From contig NZ_PDZB01000014.1 in assembly GCF_002743335.1 (NCBI RefSeq), positions 24,583-88,582 of the forward strand: a stretch of 64,000 nucleotides of DNA, written 5' to 3'. A program made the position numbers and the translations under genes. This DNA is from Sporosarcina sp. P32b. GTDB lineage: Bacteria > Bacillota > Bacilli > Bacillales_A > Planococcaceae. Under the pieces are notes generated by a model. That model was not told where the DNA came from, ran no database searches, and saw only the letters and a program-made list of their open reading frames with translations. Positions 43,528 to 54,816 of the stretch are shown here, in pieces (position 1 is the first letter of the stretch; every line of letters begins with the position of its first letter).

Positions 43528-44255
43528 CAACCCCTCTCTCAAGTGGTGATTCTTTTAGTCATACTCGAATCTGTGTCTGTTATGCATTTATAAGTCTTTG
43601 AAATTTCCGACTAGAGCCTATTCCTCCACCACTTATTATCATGGTTTCAAAGGTACTATGGCTCCACTCTCACGAATGGTAAATCAGTTTTAATAGGTCG
43701 CCCCTTTATATACCAAACTGCTTCGTAGGTAGGTTAATACCTCCACATCCATCGCTTTCCACGTTCCAATTTCTTTATCCTTACATATATCCTTAGGTTT
43801 CTCCTATAGTCCTGTATGCTTGAACTTACCTATAACAAGTTATGGGTTTTCATAACGCCAGATTTTTACTCGCCCACACATACGATGGCACTGCCACCTG
43901 TCACATTTCTGTGACAACTACGTCTAGACCCGTACATTCAGAGATTCGTCAGTGCTTATGCAGCACATTCTAACCATAGATATTTTATGGACTCCCGGCA
44001 TATAGGAAACACCATCCACCTCTGGACAGTTTTCGTGTCAGGTACTCGCTATGCTTTCCCTAACTTACGGTATCTCTCTGCCGACTTCACCGAGCTTCAC
44101 ACCTTTCAATTTAACCATTGAGAAGGCATGTCGGAGTATTAGAGTAGGCGTTTCAAGGCGTTACCCAATCATTCCACCTATCAAGAAATCAGTTCTCCTA
44201 GGGATTTTAATCGACTCCCTAGTGTCTAACCTTTTCAGTTAGAAACGTGTCGCAC
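43528..44255 (-). ncRNA. 5' non-coding part of the group II intron (domains I-IV)
   Basis: 728 bp with no coding sequence, between the 5' splice site and the RT start. It should fold into domain I, with exon-binding sites, and domains II-III. It begins GTGCGACACGTTTC. Local short inverted repeats such as CTAGGGAGTCGATTAAAATC/CCTAG are seen. I did not assign EBS/IBS pairs. Confidence 0.7.
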
Positions 44256-44529
44256 CCGCGTCATAATCTCCATATATTGTAATTTGTTGCTGTGTGTCGA
44301 TTGCATGTTGGATGCGATCGACGGCTTTTTGCATGTCATGTAATAAAAATGGGTCATGCAAGTTGGACTCGTCCATGTGCAAGTACGCGTTTGCTTGTTC
44401 GCTAGTGGTGATTCCGCGTGCGACGAGTATTTTTGTCAGCATTGTCGAAAGTTTCAAGTCTTTCGCGAGCTGGTTGACGAGTTCTTCGTCTGGCCGATCG
44501 ATTTGCCATCTTTTTTTGGATTGTATCAA
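44256..44529 (-). CDS. recJ: RecJ, 5' exon (residues 1-91 plus one base)
   Basis: I start at a TTG (44529) that has AGAGG about 11 nt upstream and gives MIQSKKRWQIDRPDEE, equivalent to the normal RecJ start; a longer upstream frame is not credible. The exon runs through SEQANAYLHMDESNLHDPFL to QQITIYGDYDA and ends one base into the next Asp codon. Read without splicing it would end after AGATRF at a TAA. Splicing is therefore essential for a working RecJ. Confidence 0.88.
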
Positions 44530-44623
44530 TGCTTTCACATCCTCTGTTCTTATTATAGCGAATGTGGGTGAAGACTGAAAGGAAACGGTATGGAGAGGTT
44601 GGAAGCGGGAACGGGATGGCGCC

Positions 44624-44703
44624 GTTGACCTGCGTTCCAGGCGGACGCTTTCCCATGGGCCCGCGGTGAGCCATCGGGAGTCGCCGCCTGAAACGAAGAT
44701 CAA
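44624..44703 (+). repeat. GC-rich dispersed repeat, short copy with terminal inverted repeats
   Basis: Contains GACGCTTTCC, GGGCCCGCGGTGAGCC and GGGAGTCGCCGCC as in copy A but lacks the middle. Its ends, GTTGACCTGCGTTCCAGGCG and CGCCTGAAACGAAGATCAAC, are imperfect inverted repeats. It lies upstream of recJ. Confidence 0.7.
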
Positions 44704-44967
44704 CTACTGTCGTTTTTTTCTATGGGATCTGAGGGAATAACTTCCGATATGTGACAATCGATTGGATACTACGAGGCTACTTTTCAAACTAGATAAAGTC
44801 CTGTTTTGTGTCTATACAAAGAAAAGCATCTACCAAAACTATCACAAGCGCCATTTATTACGGACACAAGCAAAATACCGTCACACTATCGCACTTCCTC
44901 CCCTTAGAAAAACCAACACAAAAACCACAACAAGTCGCACATCACGACCTGCTGTGGCGACCTCTAT
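44704..44967. other. intergenic between recJ and lapA-like genes
   Basis: AT-rich sequence with CACAAC-rich text (AAAAACCACAAC) weakly similar to the ends of the block at 28.0-28.7 kb. No gene recognised. Confidence 0.35.
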
Positions 44968-45327
44968 TTAATATAACTCTTTCGGTGGAATAACCTCCGC
45001 CTGAACCAACGGCGGCTCCATCAACGTATCGATGCGCTCCTCCATCTCTTGCATCTGTATACGCTGCGCCGCCAACTCCTCTTCCTTCACATGCAACTGC
45101 TTCTCCAACTCCTTCACACGTCGCCCACTTCGATACGACTTATAAATAGCGAAGAAACCGCTAATAATTGCACCAAGCAATGCCGAACCAAGAATAATCA
45201 GCACAAGCGGAATCATCTCCGTACCAAAGAAATAATTCACCGGCACAGACTCCACATTAAACACAGCAAACACCGCGATCAATACAGCAAATAATAAACC
45301 AACTAGAACAGTCCATTGAAATTTCAT
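44968..45327 (-). CDS. LapA-type (DUF1049) membrane protein, 119 aa
   Basis: Two transmembrane helices (residues about 4-24 and 38-60: LVLIILGSALLGAIISGFFA) separated by a short loop with VPVNYFFGTEMIPL, the DUF1049 signature. A coiled-coil tail (RVKELEKQLHVKEEELAAQR) follows, so the C-terminal helix would face the cytoplasm. LapA/LapB in E. coli links LPS synthesis with FtsH, but Gram-positive members are of unknown role. The start ATG has GGAGG upstream. Confidence 0.75.
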   Translation of the reverse strand: MKFQWTVLVGLLFAVLIAVFAVFNVESVPVNYFFGTEMIPLVLIILGSALLGAIISGFFAIYKSYRSGRRVKELEKQLHVKEEELAAQRIQMQEMEERIDTLMEPPLVQAEVIPPKELY

Positions 45328-45350
45328 ACGCTTCATTCCTCCATTCAAAA

Positions 45351-45380
45351 AAGCAGGATATACCGAAGTATACCCTGCTT
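45351..45380. terminator. bidirectional terminator after secDF
   Basis: AGCAGG.TATAC/GTATA.CCTGCT stem with a TTCG-type loop; TTTTT follows on both strands. Confidence 0.85.
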
Positions 45381-45399
45381 TTTATATAGTTCAAACGTA

Positions 45400-47667
45400 T
45401 TACACAACAGGTTCGTCTGAGCCCCATTGTTTTTTCTCTTTTTCTACTTTCATTCCGCCACTTTTCGCTATTTGCTTTCTCTTTAGATCGAACCAAAGTT
45501 GAGCAGAGATGAAGATGGAAGAATACGTACCTGCAATCAAACCAATCAATAATGCGATAGAGAACGGTCGAATTGATTCTGCACCGAGTGCCATCAATGC
45601 CACTACGACGAAGATAACTGTCAGAACCGTGTTAACCGAACGGCCAAGTGTCTGTCGCAAGGATTTGTTGACGATTGCCGCCAACTCATCGTCCGTACTA
45701 ATATGTTTCGAGCGATTCAAGTTTTCACGTATTCTGTCGAAGGTGACGATTGTATCGTTGATCGAGTACCCGATAATCGTTAGTACCGCCGCAATGAATG
45801 TGATATCTACTTCAAGTCGCAAAATACTGAAGATCGCAATCATGAAGAACGCGTCGTGCAGTAAACCGATAATTGCTGCTAGACCCATGCGCCATTCGAA
45901 ACGGAACGCTACGTAGATAATGATTCCAAGAGCGGCAACTGCAAGTGCATAAATCGCATTGCGCACGAGCTCTTTACCTACCGTATTGGAAACCGTCGAA
46001 ACGTTTGGCTCTGCGCCATATTCTTCAGACAACTCTTTTTTGATTTTATTGACTTCTTCTTGACTAAAGTCTTCTTTATATCGCGCTACCGCAATATTCT
46101 TGTCATCACCTGATATGACGACGTCGGACGTTGGATGACCGATTTCTTCTAGCAGTTTCGTTACGTCCGTTTCATCGAGCTGTTGTTCAGCAAGCATTTC
46201 CACGCGCGTACCGCCTGAGAAGTCGATTCCTAAGTTGAGCTTGAAGACACCGAGCATGATAGCCCCTACAAGCAACAAGACGATAGAAAGAGTATAGAAA
46301 CGTTTTCTTGAATGAACGAAATCGAAACGATCAAATTTCGTCGTGAGATCAAGTGTTTCATAGCCTTCGTCTGCCGAATGTACTTGCTTCTTATTCAATC
46401 CGAACCAGCTTACCTTATTGTCGAGGTATCCACTGTGAACGAGTAGTCCAAGCAATAGACGAGATCCCCAAACCGCTGTAAGGAAACTGACCAAAATACT
46501 AATAATGAGCATCGTCGCGAAACCTTTAACAGAGCTTGTACCAAAAATGAACAATACTACTGCTGCAAGGAGTGTCGTGACGTTCGCATCGAGGATTGCG
46601 GTGAACGAAGACTTCGCTCCAGCCGTAAAGGACGTTTTAACCGATTTTCCGACACGTAATTCTTCTTTGATCCGCTCATAGGTAATGATATTGGCATCGA
46701 CCGCCATACCGACCCCGAGCATTAATGCCGCGATACCTGGTAGTGTCAACACACCATTGATTAATGTGAACACTAGCAAAATCAAGAAAATATAAACAGA
46801 CAGTGTGACAACTGCGATCAGCCCTGGCAAACGGTAATAGAGTGCCATAAAGATAAACACTAAGCTGACACCGACAATTCCGGCAAATATCGTTTTATCT
46901 AGTGCTTGTTCACCAAATTGTGCACCGACAGAAGTCGAGTAAATTTCCTCTAAATCAACAGGTAATGCACCTGCGTTCAAAATACCCGCCAGGTTTTTCG
47001 TCTCTTCAATAGAGAAGTTACCTGAGATTTCAACATTTGAAGAGTTGATGGTCTTAGACACATACGGAGCCGAGATGAAAGCAGGTTCCGGTTTTGCGGC
47101 TTCTTCAGCAAAGGAATTTTCGCCTTCGATGAAGTCCAACCAAATAACGAGCATGTTGTTCGGCTTCATGGCTGCAATTTCAGATGTAACTTCTCCAAAT
47201 TTATTCGGATCTTTCATTTCCAATGTAACAACTGGGTTGTTGTTTTCATCGAAATTGGCTTTTGCTTTACCTTCTTTCAAATCATTACCGTCCAGCATCA
47301 ATTCATCATCCGCATTACGGAATGAAAGATTGGCTTGAGTGGATAATAATTCGCGGGCAGTTTCCTGATCTTCTACCCCGGCAAGCTGAACGCGGATTCG
47401 GTTGTTCGATTCGATTTGAATGCTTGGTTCGTTTACACCGAGCACGTCAATACGATTCGTCAACGCACGAGCCGTATCGGCAACTGTTGACTCCGTAATC
47501 TTTTGTCCTTCTTTCAATGGTTTCACTTGGTACAGAACCTCGAAACCACCCTGCAAGTCAAGACCTAGCTTGACATCTTTTAAAATCGGACTCGTCGTGG
47601 AAAACACCGTTGATGCCAAAATGACGATAAGTAGCAAAAACGCGACGATCCTTCCTCTGTTTTTCAT
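45400..47667 (-). CDS. secDF: SecDF preprotein translocase component, fused, 755 aa
   Basis: A natural SecD-SecF fusion as in Bacillus. The SecD half contains LGLDLQGGFEVLYQV near the N-terminus, a large periplasmic domain, and helices with VGMAVDANIITYERIKEELR near residue 320. The SecF half begins at about 440 (IVLLLVGAIMLGVFKLNLGIDFSGG) and ends with IGYSINDTIVTFDRIREN and a hydrophobic tail. About twelve membrane segments are evident. It uses proton motive force to assist protein export. The gene lies beside comN and the recJ region. Confidence 0.95.
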   Translation of the reverse strand: MKNRGRIVAFLLLIVILASTVFSTTSPILKDVKLGLDLQGGFEVLYQVKPLKEGQKITESTVADTARALTNRIDVLGVNEPSIQIESNNRIRVQLAGVEDQETARELLSTQANLSFRNADDELMLDGNDLKEGKAKANFDENNNPVVTLEMKDPNKFGEVTSEIAAMKPNNMLVIWLDFIEGENSFAEEAAKPEPAFISAPYVSKTINSSNVEISGNFSIEETKNLAGILNAGALPVDLEEIYSTSVGAQFGEQALDKTIFAGIVGVSLVFIFMALYYRLPGLIAVVTLSVYIFLILLVFTLINGVLTLPGIAALMLGVGMAVDANIITYERIKEELRVGKSVKTSFTAGAKSSFTAILDANVTTLLAAVVLFIFGTSSVKGFATMLIISILVSFLTAVWGSRLLLGLLVHSGYLDNKVSWFGLNKKQVHSADEGYETLDLTTKFDRFDFVHSRKRFYTLSIVLLLVGAIMLGVFKLNLGIDFSGGTRVEMLAEQQLDETDVTKLLEEIGHPTSDVVISGDDKNIAVARYKEDFSQEEVNKIKKELSEEYGAEPNVSTVSNTVGKELVRNAIYALAVAALGIIIYVAFRFEWRMGLAAIIGLLHDAFFMIAIFSILRLEVDITFIAAVLTIIGYSINDTIVTFDRIRENLNRSKHISTDDELAAIVNKSLRQTLGRSVNTVLTVIFVVVALMALGAESIRPFSIALLIGLIAGTYSSIFISAQLWFDLKRKQIAKSGGMKVEKEKKQWGSDEPVV

Positions 47668-47797
47668 ATTTCCTTTTCCCCCTCATATACTAGAGCGGCA
47701 TAGCACCTGTTATGTACTTTCTTCTCTCATTGTACAACATACCAATTATGAAACAGTAGATTGTCTGTGTCAAATACTTCATGATAGGAATTTCCAA

Positions 47798-48115
47798 TCA
47801 ATCCGTTTTTTTAGGCGAAAATAACACAGACCATTCTTCTTTACTCAATTCCAACACTTCTTCACTGTTACGTTGAGCCTCTGTTTGCGTATGGGTCATG
47901 AACTGTGCCGCCGTAATTGTTAAAACATCTGAAATCATTTCATATGAACGCATCGCAGAAATTTCTTTTTTTCGCCACTTTTTCTCCACTACATATTTCA
48001 GTAAATCTTCTTCCGTAATCTCCGAGTAGCCGTAAAACGTCAATTCTTGCTTTTTACTTTCTAGTGCAGGGAGCAACTGTTTATATAAGTCTGTCAACTG
48101 TTGATCCAATGCCAC
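47798..48115 (-). CDS. comN: post-transcriptional regulator ComN-like, 105 aa
   Basis: A small helical protein, MALDQQLTDLYKQLLPALES, then FYGYSEITEEDLLKYVVEKKWRKKEISAMRSYEMI in the centre, typical of ComN (YrzD), which in B. subtilis controls comER/comE mRNA at the septum and pole. It lies just upstream of secDF and divergent to spoVB, exactly as in B. subtilis. The start is an ATG with GGGAAG upstream. Confidence 0.8.
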   Translation of the reverse strand: MALDQQLTDLYKQLLPALESKKQELTFYGYSEITEEDLLKYVVEKKWRKKEISAMRSYEMISDVLTITAAQFMTHTQTEAQRNSEEVLELSKEEWSVLFSPKKTD

Positions 48116-48240
48116 TTCCCCCCTCGTGTATAGTTCCGGAATAAACTTGATTATATCACATACACTTAACTATATTTGGGTTTTTCCCAAGCATTCTTAT
48201 TGTATCGGAAAACGTGGCTAATCAGAAGGAGTGGTGTAGG

Positions 48241-49758
48241 GTGTCATCATTTATTCGGGGGACGATCTTTTTGATGGCGGCCGTGTTTTTATCAAAATTA
48301 CTCGGCTTCGTCTATCGAATTCAATTTATGCGGGTAGCAGGAGAAGAAACGGTCGGGATCTATATGACCGCATACCCGGCGTTCGTCTTTTTCCTCTCCT
48401 TAGTACAGCTTGGTGTGCCGATTGCGATCGCGAAGGTGATAGCGGAACTAAAAGCGCAAGGCGGCACTGTACAATTACGACAAGTTATGAGAACCGCCAC
48501 ATTTATCACTATCTTATCTGGCGCAGTCTTCATTCCTGCGTGTATTCTGTTTATCCCTTTTCTAGCCGAAACTTTACTCGGTAACAGCGCGACCTCTACA
48601 GCATTATATGTAGCGCTCGCCATCGTACCTATCGCCTCAATTGGTGGATTAATCAGAGGATATTTCCAAGGGATTTCACGTATTGAAGAAACAGCATGGG
48701 CACAAGTCATCGAGCAAATCTTTCGTATTTTATTAATTACCTGGATGCTGCCGTACATTCTAGCGCCAGAAGATCCAATGATGAATGCAGCATATGCGAT
48801 GGCTGTGACACTCCTCGCTGAAGTCGTGTCGGTACTTTATCTTTTGTACAAATACCGTCAGCAACAAAAAAAGGAGCCAAAGCCACAGAAAAAAGAACCG
48901 CGCTATCCGATGGAGCCCATCCTTGAGGTGGCACTTCCTTCGTCAGGCAGTCGTCTATTTGGAACTTTCACATGGTTTCTCGAGCCTATTATCTTTTTAC
49001 GCGCACTTTCCATGGCAGGCGTTGGAACAGTAGCCGCCACTTCATTGTATGGAGTCATTTCAGGGGTACTTATTCCATTATTATTGTTTCCTGCATTCAT
49101 TCCGTATGCATTATCCGTCGTGCTCGTTCCAGCGGTCAGTGGTGCTGTCGCTTCGAGTAACGTCAAGAAGTTACAAGAACGTATTCACTTAGCATTGCGT
49201 TTATCCGCCTTAACCGGTGCATTTGCGGCCACCGTATTTTATATACACGGGCAAGAACTTGCGGAGAAGCTATTCCATATTGTTGAAGGCGGCAGCTATA
49301 TGACGATGCTTGCGCCCATCTTCTTCTTTTATTATATTCAAAGTCCACTCTATTCAATTTTGCAGGCGACGGGCGATGCGAAAGCTGGCATGATGAACTC
49401 CGTCTACGGAGGGATCGCCAAGCTCGCGGTCATGTTCATTTTGGCATCACAACCAGGTCTTCAAGAAACAGGTGCCGTTCTCGCAATCGGTTTTGGTGTA
49501 CTCGTTACATCTTTCCTGCATATTGCGACACTGCGTCAAAACAAATCGACCGCCACTGGATTTTCGATGTTCGCGATGACGTATATTGTATTTCTGTTGA
49601 CCGTCGTCATCCGCCCGATTTTTATTCCGATCGGTTCGCATCATTTATTCGTCGAATGCGCCATTACATCAGGCGTGCTACTTGCCTTATTATTGCTGAC
49701 AAGACAAATAAAAGCACAGGACTTTATCATGCTACGGAATTTAGTTAAACGCTATTAA
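48241..49758 (+). CDS. spoVB: stage V sporulation protein B, MOP superfamily exporter, 505 aa
   Basis: A MATE/MOP-type membrane protein with about 14 helices: MSSFIRGTIFLMAAVFLSKL, LLGFVYRIQFMRVAGEETVG, PIASIGGLIRGYFQG and the central charged loop near residues 210-225. SpoVB is needed for spore cortex formation. It is a lipid-linked precursor flippase-type protein. It starts at a GTG with AAGGAG upstream; an earlier frame extension is rejected. Presence of this gene supports a spore-forming organism. It overlaps convergently with the DUF421 gene. Confidence 0.85.
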   Translation: MSSFIRGTIFLMAAVFLSKLLGFVYRIQFMRVAGEETVGIYMTAYPAFVFFLSLVQLGVPIAIAKVIAELKAQGGTVQLRQVMRTATFITILSGAVFIPACILFIPFLAETLLGNSATSTALYVALAIVPIASIGGLIRGYFQGISRIEETAWAQVIEQIFRILLITWMLPYILAPEDPMMNAAYAMAVTLLAEVVSVLYLLYKYRQQQKKEPKPQKKEPRYPMEPILEVALPSSGSRLFGTFTWFLEPIIFLRALSMAGVGTVAATSLYGVISGVLIPLLLFPAFIPYALSVVLVPAVSGAVASSNVKKLQERIHLALRLSALTGAFAATVFYIHGQELAEKLFHIVEGGSYMTMLAPIFFFYYIQSPLYSILQATGDAKAGMMNSVYGGIAKLAVMFILASQPGLQETGAVLAIGFGVLVTSFLHIATLRQNKSTATGFSMFAMTYIVFLLTVVIRPIFIPIGSHHLFVECAITSGVLLALLLLTRQIKAQDFIMLRNLVKRY

Positions 49759-50390
49759 TCATGTTTCAGTTGCACTCTAATTTCACCTTGTTCATACGAG
49801 CAATAGAAAATCTTGCTTAAATCGGTGATGTTTTTAGCATGTAACTCTTGTAGCAACCAGTCTTCTGTCTTGCCGATCAACTCCAAATGCTCAGGCTGAA
49901 TATCGCCGTCAAGCACAAGTCCCACAATCGGCAAGTCGCCGTCTTTTGTAAATACGGATAAATTTCCGGAAGGTTCTAGATACGCAAACGTCACATTATG
50001 AATCGAACCGACTTGATTTTCGCGTAATTGTTGAAACAAGTCGTCGAGATTATAACGCTGTTTACGCATTTCATCTTCCTGGATCTCTCCATGGCGAATG
50101 ATTAGCGTCGGATCTCCATCGACAAGATCACGAAACTTCTTACTTTTCAATGAAATCATCGACGAAATATATTGAATGACCAGTAACAGAAGGATAGGAA
50201 GAATCCCTTCGATAATAGGTTTGTCAGGGGATTCTACGATCATTGCAGCTACTTCCGCCATAATAATAAAGACCACAATATCAATGACACCCAATTCGCC
50301 GACTTCTCGTTTTCCCATAATGCGTAATATTACAAGAAGAAAAATATATAAAAACACCGTACGCAATCCGATGATGAGTAACTCATGCAC
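49755..50390 (-). CDS. DUF421 (YetF-type) membrane protein, 211 aa
   Basis: Three N-terminal helices (residues about 5-60) precede a cytoplasmic domain with the family hallmarks GEIQEDEMRKQRYNLDDLFQ (near 112-131), QLRENQVGSIHNVTFAYLEPSG and a VLDGDI segment. In B. subtilis the corresponding gene is yrbG in the same neighbourhood. Function is not established. The start is the GTG with GGAGG upstream, not the longer frame. Its stop overlaps the spoVB stop. Confidence 0.8.
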   Translation of the reverse strand: MHELLIIGLRTVFLYIFLLVILRIMGKREVGELGVIDIVVFIIMAEVAAMIVESPDKPIIEGILPILLLLVIQYISSMISLKSKKFRDLVDGDPTLIIRHGEIQEDEMRKQRYNLDDLFQQLRENQVGSIHNVTFAYLEPSGNLSVFTKDGDLPIVGLVLDGDIQPEHLELIGKTEDWLLQELHAKNITDLSKIFYCSYEQGEIRVQLKHD

Positions 50391-50453
50391 AGCATATCTG
50401 CCTCCTTCACACTTAGTGTGCCGGCAGATCTTTTTTCTATACGTAAACAAACA

Positions 50454-50497
50454 AAAAAGCGGCAATCTATGGATATACCACTAGATAACCGCTTTTT
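50454..50497 (-). terminator. terminator of yajC operon
   Basis: AAAAAGCGG / CCGCTTTTT with an inner ATCTA/TAGAT pairing, just past the yajC stop on the minus strand. Confidence 0.8.
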
Positions 50498-50498
50498 A

Positions 50499-50765
50499 TT
50501 ATGACGCTGTTACAACTCTGCCTACTGCTTGCTTGTCAAAACGCAAAACTGTAGTTTCAGATACACGCAAGAAAATAGATGTTTCATCTACTGCATCCAC
50601 AGTTCCGTGAATACCACCGATTGTAACTACTTCGTCTCCACGCTTTAAACTAGTTTGCATCTCTTTCGCTGCCTTCTGTCTCTTCTGAGCAGGTCGAATG
50701 AGTAAAAACCACATAATAGCTACCATGATTACTAGTGTAAAAATACCACCGTATTGTTCCATCAT
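50499..50765 (-). CDS. yajC: preprotein translocase subunit YajC, 88 aa
   Basis: One N-terminal helix (GGIFTLVIMVAIMWFLLIRP), then RPAQKRQKAAKEMQTSLKRG and the conserved DEVVTIGGIHGTVDAVDE segment. It accompanies SecDF in the holotranslocon. It lies downstream of tgt on the same strand, as in many bacteria. The ATG follows GGGGGAAAATATATA. Confidence 0.93.
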   Translation of the reverse strand: MMEQYGGIFTLVIMVAIMWFLLIRPAQKRQKAAKEMQTSLKRGDEVVTIGGIHGTVDAVDETSIFLRVSETTVLRFDKQAVGRVVTAS

Positions 50766-50812
50766 TATATATTTTCCCCCTTCCTGAAGCATCATTTTTT
50801 ATTATACAAGAT

Positions 50813-51952
<1,140 letters not shown>

Positions 51953-53005
51953 TTAATCTCGTTCCTTTCTTGTAGCAGGGCGGATAAACATCGCGTCCCC
52001 AAAACTGAAAAAGCGATACTGCTCTTTCACGGCTTCTTCATATGCACTCATGACATGATCGCGTCCGGCAAATGCCGACAACAACATCAATAGCGTAGAT
52101 TTCGGCAAGTGGAAATTCGTCACTAAGCCGTCAATTGCTTTAAACTCATAGCCAGGATAAATAAATATCGAAGTCCAGCCACTCGCAGCCACCACTTCTC
52201 CGTTATTCTCTGAAGCAATCGTTTCAAGCGTCCGTGTAGATGTCGTACCGACCGCCACTACACTACCACCATTCGCTTTTGTTTCACGAACAAGTGCCGC
52301 CGTTTCTTCCGTCATCACATAATATTCCGCATGCATCGTGTGATCTTCAATAGTATCCACACTAACAGGACGGAATGTACCAAGTCCAACGTGTAGCGTA
52401 ATGAACGCGATTCGCACGCCTTTTTCACGCAATGCATCTAAGATTTCATCCGTAAAATGCAAGCCCGCTGTAGGTGCTGCCGCAGATCCACGCTCTTTTG
52501 CGAAAACGGTTTGATAGCGTGTCTGATCTTCCAATGTCTCAGTAATATATGGAGGCAATGGCATCTGTCCAAGCTGATCAAGCAACTCATAGAAAATGCC
52601 GTCATAACTAAATTTGAATTCACGCCCGCCTTGTTCACCAAGTGCGGTACATTCAGCCTGCAACAAGCCGTCACCAAACGTCACGACCGTCCCTACTTTT
52701 ATACGTTTTGAAGGCTTGACCAATGTTTCCCAGCGGTCGTCACCTGTTTCTTTTAACAATAACACTTCAATCGTTGCACCAGTTTCTTCTTTCGTCCCGA
52801 TCAAACGTGCTGGCAATACTTTTGTATCGTTTAACACGAGCAAGTCCCCTGCTTCTAGTTCATCCACTAAATTACGAAAATGCTTATGTGTAACGATACC
52901 GTTATCACGTCCCATAACGAGTAAACGGCTCGCCGTGCGATCCAAAAGCGGTGTTTGAGCAATTAAATGTTCTGGTAAATCAAAATCAAAGTCTTCTACT
53001 TCCAT
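51953..53005 (-). CDS. queA: S-adenosylmethionine:tRNA ribosyltransferase-isomerase, 350 aa
   Basis: Adds the epoxycyclopentane ring to preQ1 in t[38 protein letters not shown] near residue 52, the [12 protein letters not shown] motif near 180 and [11 protein letters not shown] are all diagnostic. I use the second of two adjacent ATGs, preceded by GGAG at good spacing. It directly follows ruvB (18 bp) and is coupled to tgt. Confidence 0.96.
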   Translation of the reverse strand: MEVEDFDFDLPEHLIAQTPLLDRTASRLLVMGRDNGIVTHKHFRNLVDELEAGDLLVLNDTKVLPARLIGTKEETGATIEVLLLKETGDDRWETLVKPSKRIKVGTVVTFGDGLLQAECTALGEQGGREFKFSYDGIFYELLDQLGQMPLPPYITETLEDQTRYQTVFAKERGSAAAPTAGLHFTDEILDALREKGVRIAFITLHVGLGTFRPVSVDTIEDHTMHAEYYVMTEETAALVRETKANGGSVVAVGTTSTRTLETIASENNGEVVAASGWTSIFIYPGYEFKAIDGLVTNFHLPKSTLLMLLSAFAGRDHVMSAYEEAVKEQYRFFSFGDAMFIRPATRKERD

Positions 53006-53023
53006 CATGCTAACTCCTATCTG

Positions 53024-54022
53024 TCACTCAGGAAGCGGATAACCGAAATGCTCGTAAGCCTTTTCCGTCGCCATCCGACCTCTTGATGTACGTTGAATAA
53101 ATCCCATTTGTAATAAATACGGCTCATAGACGTCTTCAATCGTCACCGACTCTTCACCAATACTTGCAGCGAGTGTATCAATGCCAACCGGACCGCCACG
53201 GAATCGTTCGATCATGCTATGGAGCAACTGATGGTCGATTTGATCGAGTCCATGATGATCTACTTGTAACATATCGAGTGCTTCTTGTGCAATCGATAGT
53301 GTAATGATTCCGTTACCGCGCACTTGTGCATAATCGCGCACTCTTCGCAGCAGACGATTCGCAATACGTGGCGTTCCACGAGAGCGTTTCGCCAGTTCCA
53401 CAGCTGCTAGTGGATCGATGTCCACGGCAAATAAATTGGCGCTTCGAATGACAATCTCCGTCAATGATTCCACTTCATAATACTCTAGTCTAAGCGGTAC
53501 ACCGAAACGGTCACGGAGCGGAGCAGACAGTGCTCCTGCACGCGTCGTCGCGCCGATCAATGTAAACGGCGGCAAATCAAGTCGTACAGAACGCGCAGTC
53601 GGACCTTTCCCGACCATAATATCTAGACAGAAATCCTCCATTGCTGGATACAGCACTTCTTCAATCGCGCGGTTCAGCCGGTGGATTTCATCGATGAATA
53701 AGACGTCGCCCGGCTCCAACGAAGACACGACTGCCGCCAAGTCACCCGGACGTTCAATAGCAGGACCGCTCGTCATGCGGACATTAACACCCATTTCATT
53801 GCCGATCACCGTAGCGAGCGTCGTCTTTCCAAGCCCAGGAGGACCGTATAACAACACATGATCCAAACTTTCTTCCCGCTTTTTTGCCGCCTCGATAAAG
53901 ATCGATAAATTATCTTTCGCTTGCTGCTGACCGATATATTGTTGCAATAATTGCGGGCGTAATGATTGTTCAAAACTATCATCAAAATCCGTCGCTTCAT
54001 TCGTCAGTATGCGTTCATCCAT
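53024..54022 (-). CDS. ruvB: Holliday junction branch-migration helicase RuvB, 332 aa
   Basis: A hexameric AAA+ motor. Walker A ([14 protein letters not shown] near 55-68), Walker B ([15 protein letters not shown] near 105), sensor [20 protein letters not shown] near 150-170, and a winged-helix C-terminus are present. The ATG has GGAGG upstream. It is just 19 bp downstream of ruvA and followed by queA. Confidence 0.97.
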   Translation of the reverse strand: MDERILTNEATDFDDSFEQSLRPQLLQQYIGQQQAKDNLSIFIEAAKKREESLDHVLLYGPPGLGKTTLATVIGNEMGVNVRMTSGPAIERPGDLAAVVSSLEPGDVLFIDEIHRLNRAIEEVLYPAMEDFCLDIMVGKGPTARSVRLDLPPFTLIGATTRAGALSAPLRDRFGVPLRLEYYEVESLTEIVIRSANLFAVDIDPLAAVELAKRSRGTPRIANRLLRRVRDYAQVRGNGIITLSIAQEALDMLQVDHHGLDQIDHQLLHSMIERFRGGPVGIDTLAASIGEESVTIEDVYEPYLLQMGFIQRTSRGRMATEKAYEHFGYPLPE

Positions 54023-54041
54023 TGGAACCACCTCCATCGTA

Positions 54042-54647
54042 TTAGCCTTGTTTCAATAACAATTTTAACGCAAGTCGCATATAGCCTTCTGTATCGAGCT
54101 CTTCTATTTCGAGTTTCGGCTTCACTTTCTTCAGTTCGCGATCCGAATACCCAAGCGCAGTCAACGCAAGCAACGCTTCATCAAGCTCATCACTTTCAGC
54201 AAGCGTAAGCAATGTATCTTCCGAATCCGGCAAATCAATTTCCGTAAACAGATCATGAAGTTTGCCTTTTAAATCCAAGATCATTTGACGCGCTGTCTTC
54301 TTGCCGACACCAGGAAACTGCACAAGGAACCCTTCATCTTCACGCTCAATCGCACTTACCACTTGAGATGGCAAGCCGTTCGCAAGAATTGCGAGCGCGC
54401 CTTTAGGACCGATTCCCGAAACGGTAATCAGTTTACGGAACAGTTCTCGTTGTTCCAGCGTCTTAAAGCCAATCAATAACTGCGTATCTTCACGCACATG
54501 CAAATACGTGAACACTTGCTGCACCTCTTCTGTTACATGGAAAGCAAATGGATTCGGCGTCATGACTTGCCAACCAATTCCAGATTGCTCCAGCACTACA
54601 TATTCAGGTGTCACACGTGTCACATAGCCTTTTATGTAATCGTACAA
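54042..54647 (-). CDS. ruvA: Holliday junction-binding protein RuvA, 201 aa
   Basis: An N-terminal OB-fold ([20 protein letters not shown]), a tandem helix-hairpin-helix region ([19 protein letters not shown] near 78-96; [21 protein letters not shown] near 113-133) and a C-terminal domain III ([16 protein letters not shown]) that touches RuvB. It starts at a TTG with GGGGGAG upstream. It heads the ruvA-ruvB-queA-tgt-yajC operon. Confidence 0.96.
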   Translation of the reverse strand: MYDYIKGYVTRVTPEYVVLEQSGIGWQVMTPNPFAFHVTEEVQQVFTYLHVREDTQLLIGFKTLEQRELFRKLITVSGIGPKGALAILANGLPSQVVSAIEREDEGFLVQFPGVGKKTARQMILDLKGKLHDLFTEIDLPDSEDTLLTLAESDELDEALLALTALGYSDRELKKVKPKLEIEELDTEGYMRLALKLLLKQG

Positions 54648-54816
54648 AGTATTCTCCCCCTAAAGTATACCTGCTATTATAGCATACGAACGGGTTTTCT
54701 ACTTGTACGACCTTCGGAAATTCGCATAAATAAAATAGGTGTGTATTTTAACTAATTTATGTTCAAGTTCAAATGCAAGTACAAGTAAAAATAGTGGGTG
54801 AATTTGTGAGTGTGAT
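54648..54816. other. intergenic upstream of ruvA
   Basis: AT-rich sequence that should contain the ruvA promoter; no clear consensus pair picked out. Confidence 0.35.

Larger units (their letters stand above)
41474..44255 (-). mobile_element. group II intron inserted in recJ, 2,782 bp
   Basis: The element begins GTGCGACACG (44255, consensus GTGYG) and ends CACTAT (41474). It has a domain V hairpin near 41523-41557 (GCCGTGTGAGATGAAAGTCT, then CACGCACGGTGT, with a CGC-type triad), a domain VI-like stem after it, and an internal reverse transcriptase/maturase gene. Removing it joins GACGCGG to ACGGCGTAACA and rebuilds the RecJ motif DYDADGVTS. All parts needed for splicing and retrohoming look intact. 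The 5' 710 bp is the structured non-coding domain I region. Confidence 0.9.

Noticed and set aside
44530..44703. 58-residue N-terminal extension of RecJ
   Set aside because: It reads through the GC-rich repeat and has no family match; the TTG at 44529 has a ribosome site.
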